Shown here: positions 41,881 through 55,600 of the stretch, in pieces
Numbering within the stretch: position 1 is the stretch's first letter
Layout: every line of letters starts with the position of its first letter
Made by a program: the position numbers and the translations under genes
The notes under the pieces: generated by a model
The model's input: only the letters and a program-made list of their open reading frames with translations
Database searches by the model: none
What the model was told of the DNA's origin: nothing
Assembly: GCA_943735955.1 (NCBI GenBank)
Contig: OX030956.1
Span: forward strand, 16,271,524 to 16,335,523
Reading direction: 5' to 3'
DNA from: Piscicola geometra
Taxonomy: Eukaryota > Annelida > Clitellata > Hirudinida > Piscicolidae
Length of the DNA: 64,000 nucleotides

Positions 41881-44800
41881 TTAACAGTCTTTTTTAAGTT
41901 TTTAACATTCTTTTTAAAGTTTTAAACATTTTTTTCAAAGTTTTCAACAGTCTTTTCAATGTTTTTAACATTTTTTTCAAAGTTTTCAACATTCTTTTTA
42001 AAGTTTTTAACATTCTTTTCAAAGTTTTCAACATTCTTTTTAATGTTTTTAACATTCTTTTCAAAGTTTTAAACATTCTTTTCAAAGTTTTTAACATTCT
42101 TTTTAAAGTTTTTAACATTCTTTTTAAAGTTTTTAACATTCTTTTTAAAGTTTTTAACATTCTTTTTAAAGTTTTTAACATTCTTTTCAAAGTTTTCAAC
42201 ATTCTTTTTAATGTTTTTAACATTCTTTTCAAAGTTTTTAATATTCTTTTTAAAGTTTTCAACATTCTTTTTAATGTTTTTAACATTCTTTTCAAAGTTT
42301 TTAACATTCTTTTTAAAGTTTTTAACATTCTTTTTAAAGTTTTTAACATTCTTTTTAGAGTTTTTAACATTCTTTTTAAAGTTTTTAACATTCTTTTTAA
42401 AGTTTTTAACATTCTTTTCAAAGTTTTCAACATTCTTTTTAATGTTTTTAACATTCTTTTCAAAGTTTTTAACATTCTTTTTAAAGATTTTAACATTCTT
42501 TTTAAAGTTTTTAACATTCTTTTTAAAGTTTTTAACATTCTTTTTAAAGTTTTTAACATTCTTTTTAAAGTTTTTAACATTCTTTTCAAAGTTTTCAACA
42601 TTCTTTTCAAAGTTTTTAACATTCTTTTTAAAGTTTTTAACATTCTTTTTAAAGTTTTTAACATTCTTTTTAAAGTTTTTAACATTCTTTTCAAAGTTTT
42701 CAACATTCTTTTTAATGTTTTTAACATTCTTTTCAAAGTTTTTAACATTCTTTTTTAAGTTTTTAACATTCTTTTTTAAGTTTTTAACATTCTTTTTAAA
42801 GTTTTTAACATTCTTTTTAAAGTTTTTAACATTCTTTTTGAAGTTTTTAACATTCTTTTCGAAGTTTTCAACATTCTTTTTAATGTTTTTAACATTCTTT
42901 TCGTAGTTTTTAACATTCTTTTTAAAGTTTTTAACATTCTTTTTAAAGTTTTTAACATTCTTTTTAAAGTTTTTAACATTCTTTTTAAAGTTTTTAACAT
43001 TCTTTTTAAAGTTTTTAACATTCTTTTTAAAGTTTTTAACATTCTTTTTAAAGTTTTAAACATTCTTTTCAAAGTTTTCAACATTCTTTTCAAAGTTTTC
43101 AACATTCTTTTTAATGTTTTTAATATTCTTTTCAAAGTTTTTAACATTCTTTTTAAAGTTTTCAAAATTCTTTTTAAAGTTTTTAACATTCTTTTCAAAG
43201 TTTTCAACATTCTTTTTAATGTTTTTAACATTCTTTTCAAAGTTTTTAACATTCTTTTTAAAGTTTTTAACATTCTTTTTAAAGTTTTTAACATTCTTCT
43301 TAAAGTTTTTAACATTTTTTTCAAAGTTTTTAATATTCTTTTTAAAGTTTTCAACATTCTTTTTAATGTTTTTAACATTCTTTTCAAAGTTTTTAACATT
43401 CTTTTTAAAGTTTTTAACATTCTTTTTAAAGTTTTTAACATTCTTTTTAGAGTTTTTAACATTCTTTTTAAAGTTTTTAACATTTTTTAAAAAGTTTTTA
43501 ACATTTTTTTCAAAGTTTTCAACATTCTTTTTAATGTTTTTAACATTTTTTTCAAAGTTTTTAACATTCTTTTTAAAGTTTTTAACATTCTTTTTAAAGT
43601 TTTTAACATTCTTTTTAAAGTTTTTAACATTCTTTTTAAAGTTTTTAACATTCTTTTTAAAGTTTTTAACATTCTTTTCAAAGTTTTCAACATTCTTTTC
43701 AAAGTTTTTAACATTCTTTTCAAAGTTTTTAACATTCTTTTTAATGTTTTCAACATTCTTTTCAAAGTTTTCAACATTCTTTTCAAAGTTTTTAACATTT
43801 TTTTAAAAGTTTTCAACATTCTTTTTAAAGATTTTAACATTCTTTTCAAAGTTTTCAACATTCTTTTTAATGTTTTTAACATTCTTTTCAAAGTTTTCAA
43901 CATTCTTTTTAATGTTGTTAACATTCTTTTCAAAGTTTTTAACATTCTTTTTAAAGTTTTTAACATTCTTTTTAAAGTTTTTAACATTCTTCTTAAAGTT
44001 TTTAACATTTTTTTCAAAGTTTTTAATATTCTTTTTAAAGTTTTCAACATTCTTTTTAATGTTTTTAACATTCTTTTCAAAGTTTTTAACATTCTTTTTA
44101 AAGTTTTTAACATTCTTTTTAAAGTTTTTAACATTCTTTTTAGAGTTTTTAACATTCTTTTTAAAGTTTTTAACATTCTTTTTAAAGTTTTTAACATTCT
44201 TTTCAAAGTTTTCAACATTCTTTTTAATGTTTTTAACATTCTTTTCAAAGTTTTTAACATTCTTTTTAAAGATTTTAACATTCTTTTTAAAGTTTTTAAC
44301 ATTCTTTTTAAAGTTTTTAACATTCTTTTTAAAGTTTTTAACATTCTTTTTAAAGTTTTTAACATTCTTTTCAAAGTTTTCAACATTCTTTTCAAAGTTT
44401 TTAACATTCTTTTCAAAGTTTTTAACATTCTTTTTAATGTTTTCAACATTCTTTTCAAAGTTTTCAACATTCTTTTCAAAGTTTTTAACATTTTTTTAAA
44501 AGTTTTCAACATTCTTTTTAAAGTTTTTAACATTCTTTTCAAAGTTTTCAACATTCTTTTTAATGTTTTTAACATTCTTTTCAAAGTTTTTAACATTCTT
44601 TTTAAAGTTTTTAACATTCTTTTTAAAGTTTTTAAAATTCTTTTTAAAGTTTTTAACATTCTTTTTAAAGTTTCTAACATTCTTTTTAAAGTTTTCAACA
44701 TTCTTGTTAATGTTTTTAACATTCTTTTCAAAGTTTTTAACATTCTTTTTAAAGTTTTTTACATTCTTTTTAATGTTTTTAACATTCCTTTCAAAGGTTT

Positions 44801-47800
44801 TAAAATTCTTTTTAAAGTTTTTAACATTCTTTTTAAAGTTTTTAACATTCTTTTCAAAGTTTTTAACATTTTTTTAAAAGTTTTTAACATTCTTTTCAAT
44901 GTTTTTAACACTCTTTTTAAAGTTTTTAACATTTTTTTAAAAGTTTTTAACATTCTTTTTGAAGTTTTTAACATTCTTTTTAAAGTTTATAACATTCTTT
45001 TTAAAGTTTTTAACATTCTTTTTAAAGTTTTTAACATTCTTTTCAAAGTTTTTAACATTCTTTTTAAAGTTTTCAACATTCTTTTTAAATTTTTTAACAT
45101 TTTTTTAAAAAGTTGTTAACATTTTTTTTAAAGTTTTTAACATTCTTTTTAAAGTTTTTAACATTCTTTTCGAAGTTTTCAACATTCTTTTTAATGTTTT
45201 TAACATTTCTTTCAAAGTTTGTAACATTCTTTTTAAAGTTTTTAACATTCTTTTTAAAGTTTTTAACATTCTTTTTAAAGTTTTTAACCATCTTTTTAAA
45301 GTTTTTAACATTCTTTTTAAAGTTTTTAACATTTTTTCAAAGTTTTTAATATTCTTTTTAAAGTTTTCAACATTCTTTTTAATGTTTTTAACATTCTTTT
45401 CAAAGTTATTAACAGTCTTTTTTAAGTTTTTAACATTCTTTTTAAAGTTTTAAACATTTTTTTCAAAGTTTTCAACAGTCTTTTCAATGTTTTTAACATT
45501 TTTTTCAAAGTTTTCAACATTCTTTTTAAAGTTTTTAACATTCTTTTCAAAGTTTTCAACATTCTTTTTAATGTTTTTAACATTCTTTTCAAAGTTTTAA
45601 ACATTCTTTTCAAAGTTTTTAACATTCTTTTTAAAGTTTTTAACATTCTTTTTAAAGTTTTTAACATTCTTTTTAAAGTTTTTAACATTCTTTTTAAAGT
45701 TTTTAACATTCTTTTCAAAGTTTTCAACATTCTTTTTAATGTTTTTAACATTCTTTTCAAAGTTTTTAACATTCTTTTTTAAGTTTTTAACATTCTTTTT
45801 AAAGTTTTTAACATTCTTTTTAAAGTTTTTAACATTCTTTTTAAAGTTTTTAACATTCTTTTTGAAGTTTTTAACATTCTTTTCGAAGTTTTCAACATTC
45901 TTTTTAATGTTTTTAACATTCTTTTCGAAGTTTTTAACATTCTTTTTAAAGTTTTTAACATTCTTTTTAAAGTTTTTAACATTCTTTTTAAAGTTTTTAA
46001 CATTCTTTTTAAAGTTTTTAACATTCTTTTTAAAGTTTTTAACATTCTTTTTAAAGTTTTAAACATTCTTTTCAAAGTTTTCAACATTTTTTTCAAAGTT
46101 TTCAACATTCTTTTTAATGTTTTTAATATTCTTTTCAAAGTTTTTAACATTCTTTTCAAAGTTTTCAAAATTCTTTTTAAAGTTTTTAACATTCTTTTCA
46201 AAGTTTTCAACATTCTTTTTAATGTTTTTAACATTCTTTTCAAAGTTTTTAACATTCTTTTTAAAGTTTTTAACATTCTTTTTAAAGTTTTTAACATTCT
46301 TCTTAAAGTTTTTAACATTTTTTTCAAAGTTTTTAATATTCTTTTTAAAGTTTTCAACATTCTTTTTAATGTTTTTAACATTCTTTTCAAAGTTTTTAAC
46401 ATTCTTTTTAAAGTTTTTAACATTCTTTTTAAAGTTTTTAACATTCTTTTTAGAGTTTTTAACATTCTTTTTAAAGTTTTTAACATTTTTAAAAAAGTTT
46501 TTAACATTTTTTTCAAAGTTTTCAACATTCTTTTTAATGTTTTTAACATTTTTTTCAAAGTTTTTAACATTCTTTTTAAAGTTTTTAACATTCTTTTTAA
46601 AGTTTTTAACATTCTTTTTAAAGTTTTTAACATTCTTTTTAAAGTTTTTAACATTCTTTTTAAAGTTTTTAACATTCTTTTCAAAGTTTTCAACATTCTT
46701 TTCAAAGTTTTTAACATTCTTTTCAAAGTTTTTAACATTCTTTTTAATGTTTTCAACATTCTTTTCAAAGTTTTCAACATTCTTTTCAAAGTTTTTAACA
46801 TTTTTTTAAATGTTTTCAACATTCTTTTTAAAGATTTTAACATTCTTTTCAAAGTTTTCAACATTCTTTTTAATGTTTTTAACATTCTTTTCAAAGTTTT
46901 CAACATTCTTTTTAATGATGTTAACATTCTTTTCAAAGTTTTTAACATTCTTTTTAAAGTTTTTAACATTCTTTTTAAAGTTTTTAACATTCTTCTTAAA
47001 GTTTTTAACATTTTTTTCAAAGTTTTTAATATTCTTTTTAAAGTTTTCAACATTCTTTTTAATGTTTTTAACATTCTTTTCAAAGTTTTTAACATTCTTT
47101 TTAAAGTTTTTAACATTCTTTTTAAAGTTTTTAACATTCTTTTTAGAGTTTTTAACATTCTTTTTAAAGTTTTTAACATTCTTTTTAAAGTTTTTAACAT
47201 TCTTTTCAAAGTTTTCAACATTCTTTTTAATGTTTTTAACATTCTTTTCAAAGTTTTTAACATTCTTTTTAAAGATTTTAACATTCTTTTTAAAGTTTTT
47301 AACATTCTTTTTAAAGTTTTTAACATTCTTTTTAAAGTTTTTAACATTCTTTTTAAAGTTTTTAACATTCTTTTCAAAGTTTTTAACATTCTTTTTAAAG
47401 ATTTTAACATTCTTTTCAAAGTTTTCAACATTCTTTTAAAAGTTTTTAACATTTTTTTAAAAGTTTTCAACATTCTTTTTAAAGTTTTTAACATTCTTTT
47501 CAAAGTTTTCAACATTCTTTTTAATGTTTTTAACATTCTTTTCAAAGTTTTTAACATTCTTTTTAAAGTTTTTAACATTCTTTTTAAAGTTTTTAAAATT
47601 CTTTTTAAAGTTTTTAACATTCTTTTTAAAGTTTCTAACATTCTTTTTAAAGTTTTCAACATTCTTGTTAATGTTTTTAACATTCTTTTCAAAGTTTTTA
47701 ACATTCTTTTTAAAGTTTTTTACATTCTTTTTAATGTTTTTAACATTCCTTTCAAAGGTTTTACAATTCTTTTTAAAGTTTTTAACATTCTTTTTAAAGT

Positions 47801-48110
47801 TTTTAACATTCTTTTCAAAGTTTTTAACATTTTTTTAAAAGTTTTTAACATTCTTTTCAAAGTATTTAACACTCTTTTTAAAGTTTTTAACATTTTTTTA
47901 AAAGTTTTTAACATTCTTTTTGAAGTTTTTAACATTCTTTTTAAAGTTTATAACATTCTTTTTGAAGTTTTTTAACATTCTTTTTAAAGTTTTTAACATT
48001 CTTTTCAAAGTTTTTAACATTCTTTTTAAAGTTTTCAACATTCTTTTTAAATTTTTTAACATTTTTTTAAAAAGTTGTTAACATTTTTTTTAAAGTTTTT
48101 ACATTCTTTT
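41870..48110. repeat. Large duplicated block, about 3.0-3.5 kb
   Basis: The marker run GTTATTAACAGTC, TTTTTTAAG, AAACATTTTTTTC recurs from about 41,877 at 45,405, an offset of exactly 3,528 bp (168 units). By 42,859 (TTCGAAG) the offset is 3,024 bp (144 units), and from 43,291 it is 3,003 bp (143 units). At the right end AAATTTTTTAACATTTTTTT near 45,086 and 48,048 differs by 2,962 bp. So the second copy lost 24 units and then one more. TTAGAGTTTTT at 43,448 and 46,451, and AATGTTGTTAAC at 43,911 against AATGATGTTAAC near 46,914, are further tags. Confidence 0.88.
43291..44520. repeat. Nested 693-bp repeat (33 units), first pair
   Basis: ACATTCTTCTTAAAG at 43,291 recurs at 43,984, an offset of 693 bp or 33 units. 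The following order (TTTTTTTCAAAG, AATATTC, AATG, then TTAGAG) matches as well. The same pair sits inside the second copy of the larger block, at 46,294 and 46,987, again 693 bp apart. Thus the 693-bp duplication predates the 3-kb duplication. Confidence 0.87.
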
Positions 48111-49628
48111 TAAAGTTTTTAACATTCTTTTCGAAGTTTTCAACATTCTTTTTAATGTTTTTAACATTCCTTTCAAAGTTTGTAACATTCTTTTTAAAGT
48201 TTTTAACATTCTTTTTAAAGTTTTTAACATTTTTTTTAAAGTTTTCAACATTCTTTTTATTGTTTTTAACATTCTTTTCAAAGTTTTTAACATTCTTTTC
48301 AAAGTTTTTAACATTCTTTTTAAAGTTTTTAACATTCTTTTCAAAGTTTTCAACATTCTTTTTAATGTTTTTAAAATTCTTTTCAAAGTTTTTAACATTC
48401 TTTTTTAAGTTTTTAACATTCTTTTTAAAGTTTTTAACATTCTTTTCAAAGTTTTCAACAGTCTTTTCAATGTTTTTAACATTCTTTTCGAAGTTTTCAA
48501 CATTCTTTTCAAAGTTTTTAACATTCTTTTCAAAGTTTTTAACATTCTTTTTAAAGTTTTTAACATTCTTTTTAAAGTTTTTAACATTCTTTTTAAAGTT
48601 TTTAACATTCTTTTCAAAGTTTTCAACATTCTTTTTAATGTTTTTAACATTCTTTTCAAAGTTTTTAACATTTTTTTTAAAGTTGTTAACATTCTTTTTA
48701 AAGTTTTTAACATTCTTTTTAATGTTTTTAACATTCTTTTTAAAGTTTTTAACATTCTTTTTGAAGTTTTTAACATTCTTTTCAAAGTTTTCAACATTCT
48801 TTTTAATGTTTTTAACATTCTTTTCAAAGTTTTTAACATTCTTTTTAAAGTTTTTAACATTCTTTTTAAAGTTTTTAACATTCTTCTCAAAGTTTTCAAC
48901 ATTCTTTTCAAAGTTTTCAACATTCTTTTCAAAGTTTTCAACATTCTTTTTAATGTTTTTAATATTCTTTTCAAAGTTTTTAACATTCTTTTTAAAGTTT
49001 TCAAAATTCTTTTTAAAGTTTTTAACATTCTTTTCAAATTTTTTAACATTTTTTTTAATGTTTTTAACATTCTTTTTTAAAGTTTTTAACATTCTTTTTA
49101 AAGTTTTTAACATTCTTTTTAAAGTTTTTAACATTTTTTTCAAAGTTTTTAATATTCTTTTTAAAGTTTTCAACATTCTTTTTAATGTTTTTAACATTCT
49201 TTTCAAAGTTTTTAACATTCTTTTTGAAGTTTTTAACATTTTTTTTAAAGTTTTTAACATTCTTTTTAAAGTTTTTAACATTCTTTTCAAAGTTTTTAAC
49301 ATTCTTTTCGAAGTTTTCAACATTCTTTTTAATGTTTTTAACATTCCTTTCAAAGTTTGTAACATTCTTTTTGAAGTTTTTAACATTCTTTTTAAAGTTT
49401 TTAACATTCTTTTCGAAGTTTTCAACATTCTTTTTAATGTTTTTAACATTCCTTTCAAAGTTTGTAACATTCTTTTTAAAGTTTTTAACATTCTTTTTAA
49501 AGTTTTTAACATTTTTTTAAAAGTTTTCAACATTCTTTTTATTGTTTTTAACATTCTTTTCAAAGTTTTTAACATTCTTTTTAAAGTTTTTAACATTCTT
49601 TTTTAAGTTTTTAACATTTTTTTAAAAG
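48110..49628. repeat. 21-bp array, section left of the P-Q-Q' blocks
   Basis: This section holds the same variant vocabulary as the blocks to its right: ATTCCTTTCAAAG with TTTGTAAC near 48,170, 49,347 and 49,451; AACAGTC near 48,458; and TTTTTATTG near 48,256 and 49,536. The interval of the AACAGTC marker to the next one is 1,744 bp (83 units plus one base). It reads as a partial and rearranged copy of the regular superblock. Two length variants occur (CTTTTTTAAAG near 49,071 and a short unit near 48,100). Confidence 0.75.
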
Positions 49629-52600
49629 TTGTTAACATTCTTTTTAAAGTTTTTAACATTCTTTTTAAAGTTTTTAACATTCTTTTTAAAGTTTTTAACA
49701 TTCTTTTTGAAGTTTTTAACATTCTTTTCAAAGTTTTCAACATTCTTTTTAATGTTTTTAACATTCTTTTCAAAGTTTTTAACATTCTTTTTAAAGTTTT
49801 TAACATTCTTTTTAAAGTTTTTAACATTCTTCTCAAAGTTTTCAACATTCTTTTCAAAGTTTTCAACATTCTTTTCAAAGTTTTCAACATTCTTTTTAAT
49901 GTTTTTAATATTCTTTTCAAAGTTTTTAACATTCTTTTTAAAGTTTTCAAAATTCTTTTTAAAGTTTTTAACATTCTTTTCAAAGTTTTCAACATTCTTT
50001 TTAATGTTTTTAACATTCTTTTCAAAGTTTTTAACATTCTTTTTAAAGTTTTTAACATTCTTTTTAAAGTTTTTAACATTCTTTTTAAAGTTTTTAACAT
50101 TTTTTTCAAAGTTTTTAATATTCTTTTTAAAGTTTTTAACATTCTTTTTTAAGTTTTTAACATTCTTTTTAAAGTTTTTAACATTCTTTTCAAAGTTTTC
50201 AACAGTCTTTTCAATGTTTTTAACATTCTTTTCGAAGTTTTTAACATTCTTTTCAAAGTTTTTAACATTCTTTTCAAAGTTTTTAACATTCTTTTTAAAG
50301 TTTTTAACATTCTTTTTAAAGTTTTTAACATTCTTTTTAAAGTTTTTAACATTCTTTTCAAAGTTTTCAACATTCTTTTTAATGTTTTTAACATTCTTTT
50401 CAAAGTTTTTAACATTTTTTTAAAAGTTGTTAACATTCTTTTTAAAGTTTTTAACATTCTTTTTAATGTTTTTAACATTCTTTTTAAAGTTTTTAACATT
50501 CTTTTTGAAGTTTTTAACATTCTTTTCAAAGTTTTCAACATTCTTTTTAATGTTTTTAACATTCTTTTCGAAGTTTTTAACATTCTTTTTAAAGTTTTTA
50601 ACATTCTTTTTAAAGTTTTTAACATTCTTCTCAAAGTTTTCAACATTCTTTTCAAAGTTTTCAACATTCTTTTCAAAGTTTTCAACATTCTTTTTAATGT
50701 TTTTAATATTCTTTTCAAAGTTTTTAACATTCTTTTTAAAGTTTTCAAAATTCTTTTTAAAGTTTTTAACATTCTTTTCAAAGTTTTCAACATTCTTTTT
50801 AATGTTTTTAACATTCTTTTCAAAGTTTTTAACATTCTTTTTAAAGTTTTTAACATTCTTTTTAAAGTTTTTAACATTCTTTTTAAAGTTTTTAACATTT
50901 TTTTCAAAGTTTTTAATATTCTTTTTAAAGTTTTCAACATTCTTTTTAATGTTTTTAACATTCTTTTCAAAGTTTTTAACATTCTTTTTGAAGTTTTTAA
51001 CATTTTTTTTAAAGTTTTTAACATTCTTTTTAAAGTTTTTAACATTCTTTTCAAAGTTTTTAACATTCTTTTCGAAGTTTTCAACATTCTTTTTAATGTT
51101 TTTAACATTCCTTTCAAAGTTTGTAACATTCTTTTTAAAGTTTTTAACATTCTTTTTAAAGTTTTTAACATTTTTTTTAAAGTTTTCAACATTCTTTTTA
51201 TTGTTTTTAACATTCTTTTCAAAGTTTTTAACATTCTTTTTAAAGTTTTTAACATTCTTTTTAAAGTTTTTAACATTCTTTTCAAAGTTTTCAACATTCT
51301 TTTTAATGTTTTTAACATTCTTTTCAAAGTTTTTAACATTCTTTTTTAAGTTTTTAACATTCTTTTTAAAGTTTTTAACATTCTTTTCAAAGTTTTCAAC
51401 AGTCTTTTCAAAGTTTTTAACATTCTTTTCGAAGTTTTTAACATTCTTTTCAAAGTTTTTAACATTCTTTTCAAAGTTTTTAACATTCTTTTTAAAGTTT
51501 TTAACATTCTTTTTAAAGTTTTTAACATTCTTTTTAAAGTTTTTAACATTCTTTTTGAAGTTTTTAACATTCTTTTCAAAGTTTTCAACATTCTTTTTAA
51601 TGTTTTTAACATTCTTTTCAAAGTTTTTAACATTCTTTTTAAAGTTTTTAACATTCTTTTTAAAGTTTTTAACATTCTTTTTAAAGTTTTTAACATTCTT
51701 TTTAAAGTTTTTAACATTCTTTTTAAAGTTTTTAACATTCTTTTCAAAGTTTTTAACATTCTTTTCAAAGTTTTCAACATTCTTTTCAAAGTTTTCAACA
51801 TTCTTTTTAATGTTTTTAATATTCTTTTCAAAGTTTTTAACATTCTTTTTGAAGTTTTTAACATTCTTTTCAAAGTTTTCAACATTCTTTTTAATGTTTT
51901 TAACATTCTTTTCAAAGTTTTTAACATTCTTTTTAAAGTTTTTAACATTCTTTTTAAAGATTTTAACATTCTTTTCAAAGTTTTTAACATTCTTTTCAAA
52001 GTTTTTAACATTCTTTTTAAAGTTTTTAACATTCTTTTTAAAGTTTTTAACATTCTTTTTAAAGTTTTTAACATTCTTTTCAAAGTTTTCAACATTATTT
52101 TTAATGTTTTTAACATTCTTTTCAAAGTTTTTAACATTTTTTTAAAAGTTGTTAACATTCTTTTTAAAGTTTTTAACATTCTTCTTAATGTTTTTAACAT
52201 TCTTTTTAAAGTTTTTAACATTCTTTTTGAAGTTTTTAACATTCTTTTCAAAGTTTTCAACATTCTTTTTAATGTTTTTAACATTCTTTTCGAAGTTTTT
52301 AACATTCTTTTTAAAGTTTTTAACATTCTTTTTAAAGTTTTTAACATTCTTCTCAAAGTTTTCAACATTCTTTTCAAAGTTTTCAACATTCTTTTCAAAG
52401 TTTTCAACATTCTTTTTAATGTTTTTAATATTTTCTTCAAAGTTTTTAACATTCTTTTTAAAGTTTTCAGTATTCTTTTTAAAGTTTTTAACATTCTTTT
52501 CAAAGTTTTCAACATTCTTTTTAATGTTTTTAACATTCTTTTCAAAGTTTTTAACATTCTTTTCAAAGTTTTTAACATTCTTCTTGAAGTTTTTAACATT

Positions 52601-55600
52601 CTTTTTAAAGTTTTTAACATTCTTTTCAAAGTTTTCAACATTTTTTAAAATGTTTTTAACATTCTTTTCAAAGTTTTTAATATTCTTTTTAAAGTTTTCA
52701 ACATTCTTTTTAATGTTTTTAACATTCTTTTCAAAGTTTTTAACATTCTTTTTGAAGTTTTTAACATTTTTTAAAAAGTTTTTAACATTCTTTTTAAAGT
52801 TTTTAACATTCTTTTCAAAGTTTTTAACATTCTTTTCGAAGTTTTCAACATTCTTTTTAATGTTTTTAACATTTCTTTCAAAGTTTGTAACATTCTTTTT
52901 GAAGTTTTTAACATTCTTTTTAAAGTTTTTAACATTCTTTTCGAAGTTTTCAACATTCTTTTTAATGTTTTTAACATTCCTTTCAAAGTTTGTAACATTC
53001 TTTTTAAAGTTTTTAACATTCTTTTTAAAGTTTTTAACATTTTTTTTAAAGTTTTCAACATTCTTTTTATTGTTTTTAACATTCTTTTCAAAGTTTTTAA
53101 CATTCTTTTTAAAGTTTTTAACATTCTTTTTAAAGTTTTTAACATTCTTTTCAAAGTTTTCAACATTCTTTTTAATGTTTTTAACATTCTTTTCAAAGTT
53201 TTTAACATTTTTTTAAAAGTTGTTAACATTCTTTTTAAAGTTTTTAACATTCTTTTTAAAGTTTTTAACATTCTTTTTAAAGTTTTTAACATTCTTTTTG
53301 AAGTTTTTAACATTCTTTTCAAAGTTTTCAACATTCTTTTTAATGTTTTTAACATTCTTTTCAAAGTTTTTAACATTCTTTTTAAAGTTTTTAACATTCT
53401 TTTTAAAGTTTTTAACATTCTTCTCAAAGTTTTCAACATTCTTTTCAAAGTTTTCAACATTCTTTTCAAAGTTTTCAACATTCTTTTTAATGTTTTTAAT
53501 ATTCTTTTCAAAGTTTTTAACATTCTTTTTAAAGTTTTCAAAATTCTTTTTAAAGTTTTTAACATTCTTTTCAAAGTTTTCAACATTCTTTTTAATGTTT
53601 TTAACATTCTTTTCAAAGTTTTTAACATTCTTTTTAAAGTTTTTAACATTCTTTTTAAAGTTTTTAACATTCTTTTTAAAGTTTTTAACATTTTTTTCAA
53701 AGTTTTTAATATTCTTTTTAAAGTTTTTAACATTCTTTTTTAAGTTTTTAACATTCTTTTTAAAGTTTTTAACATTCTTTTCAAAGTTTTCAACAGTCTT
53801 TTCAATGTTTTTAACATTCTTTTCGAAGTTTTTAACATTCTTTTCAAAGTTTTTAACATTCTTTTCAAAGTTTTTAACATTCTTTTTAAAGTTTTTAACA
53901 TTCTTTTTAAAGTTTTTAACATTCTTTTTAAAGTTTTTAACATTCTTTTCAAAGTTTTCAACATTCTTTTTAATGTTTTTAACATTCTTTTCAAAGTTTT
54001 TAACATTTTTTTAAAAGTTGTTAACATTCTTTTTAAAGTTTTTAACATTCTTTTTAATGTTTTTAACATTCTTTTTAAAGTTTTTAACATTCTTTTTGAA
54101 GTTTTTAACATTCTTTTCAAAGTTTTCAACATTCTTTTTAATGTTTTTAACATTCTTTTCGAAGTTTTTAACATTCTTTTTAAAGTTTTTAACATTCTTT
54201 TTAAAGTTTTTAACATTCTTCTCAAAGTTTTCAACATTCTTTTCAAAGTTTTCAACATTCTTTTCAAAGTTTTCAACATTCTTTTTAATGTTTTTAATAT
54301 TCTTTTCAAAGTTTTTAACATTCTTTTTAAAGTTTTCAAAATTCTTTTTAAAGTTTTTAACATTCTTTTCAAAGTTTTCAACATTCTTTTTAATGTTTTT
54401 AACATTCTTTTCAAAGTTTTTAACATTCTTTTTAAAGTTTTTAACATTCTTTTTAAAGTTTTTAACATTCTTTTTAAAGTTTTTAACATTTTTTTCAAAG
54501 TTTTTAATATTCTTTTTAAAGTTTTCAACATTCTTTTTAATGTTTTTAACATTCTTTTCAAAGTTTTTAACATTCTTTTTGAAGTTTTTAACATTTTTTT
54601 TAAAGTTTTTAACATTCTTTTTGGAGTTTTTAACATTCTTTTCAAAGTTTTTAACATTCTTTTCGAAGTTTTCAACATTCTTTTTAATGTTTTTAACATT
54701 CCTTTCAAAGTTTGTAACATTCTTTTTAAAGTTTTTAACATTCTTTTTAAAGTTTTTAACATTTTTTTTAAAGTTTTCAACATTCTTTTTATTGTTTTTA
54801 ACATTCTTTTCAAAGTTTTTAACATTCTTTTTAAAGTTTTTAACATTCTTTTTAAAGTTTTTAACATTCTTTTCAAAGTTTTCAACATTCTTTTTAATGT
54901 TTTTAACATTCTTTTCAAAGTTTTTAACATTCTTTTTTAAGTTTTTAACATTCTTTTTAAAGTTTTTAACATTCTTTTCAAAGTTTTCAACAGTCTTTTC
55001 AATGTTTTTAACATTCTTTTCGAAGTTTTTAACATTCTTTTCAAAGTTTTTAACATTCTTTTCAAAGTTTTTAACATTCTTTTTAAAGTTTTTAACATTC
55101 TTTTTAAAGTTTTTAACATTCTTTTTAAAGTTTTTAACATTCTTTTCAAAGTTTTCAACATTCTTTTTAATGTTTTTAACATTCTTTTCAAAGTTTTTAA
55201 CATTCTTTTTGAAGTTTTTAACATTTTTTTAAAAGTTTTTAATATTCTTTTCAAAGTTTTTAACATTCTTTTTAAAGTTTTCAAAATTCTTTTTTAAGTT
55301 TTTAACATTCTTTTTAAAGTTTTTAACATTCTTTTTTAAGTTTTTAACATTCTTTTCAAAGTTTTCAACAGTCTTTTCAATGTTTTTAACATTCTTTTCG
55401 AAGTTTTTAACATTCTTTTCAAAGTTTTTAACATTCTTTTCAAAGTTTTTAACATTCTTTTTAAAGTTTTTAACATTCTTTTTAAAGTTTTTAACATTCT
55501 TTTTAAAGTTTTTAACATTCTTTTCAAAGTTTTCAACATTCTTTTTAATGTTTTTAACATTCTTTTCAAAGTTTTTAACATTTTTTTTAAAGTTGTTAAC

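Noticed and set aside
45779..47704. Minus-strand frame of 641 codons with a MLKTLKR heptad, looking like a basic repeat protein
   Set aside because: It is the 21-bp unit read in a locked frame. Overlapping plus-strand frames of comparable length (FLTFFLK type) cover the same bases, and the variants follow the DNA unit classes, not protein constraints.
50427..52145. Plus-strand frame of 572 codons rich in Phe and Leu, like a membrane protein
   Set aside because: It reflects T-rich satellite. The heptad FLTFFLK has no membrane-protein architecture, and the frame ends wherever a unit variant creates a stop.
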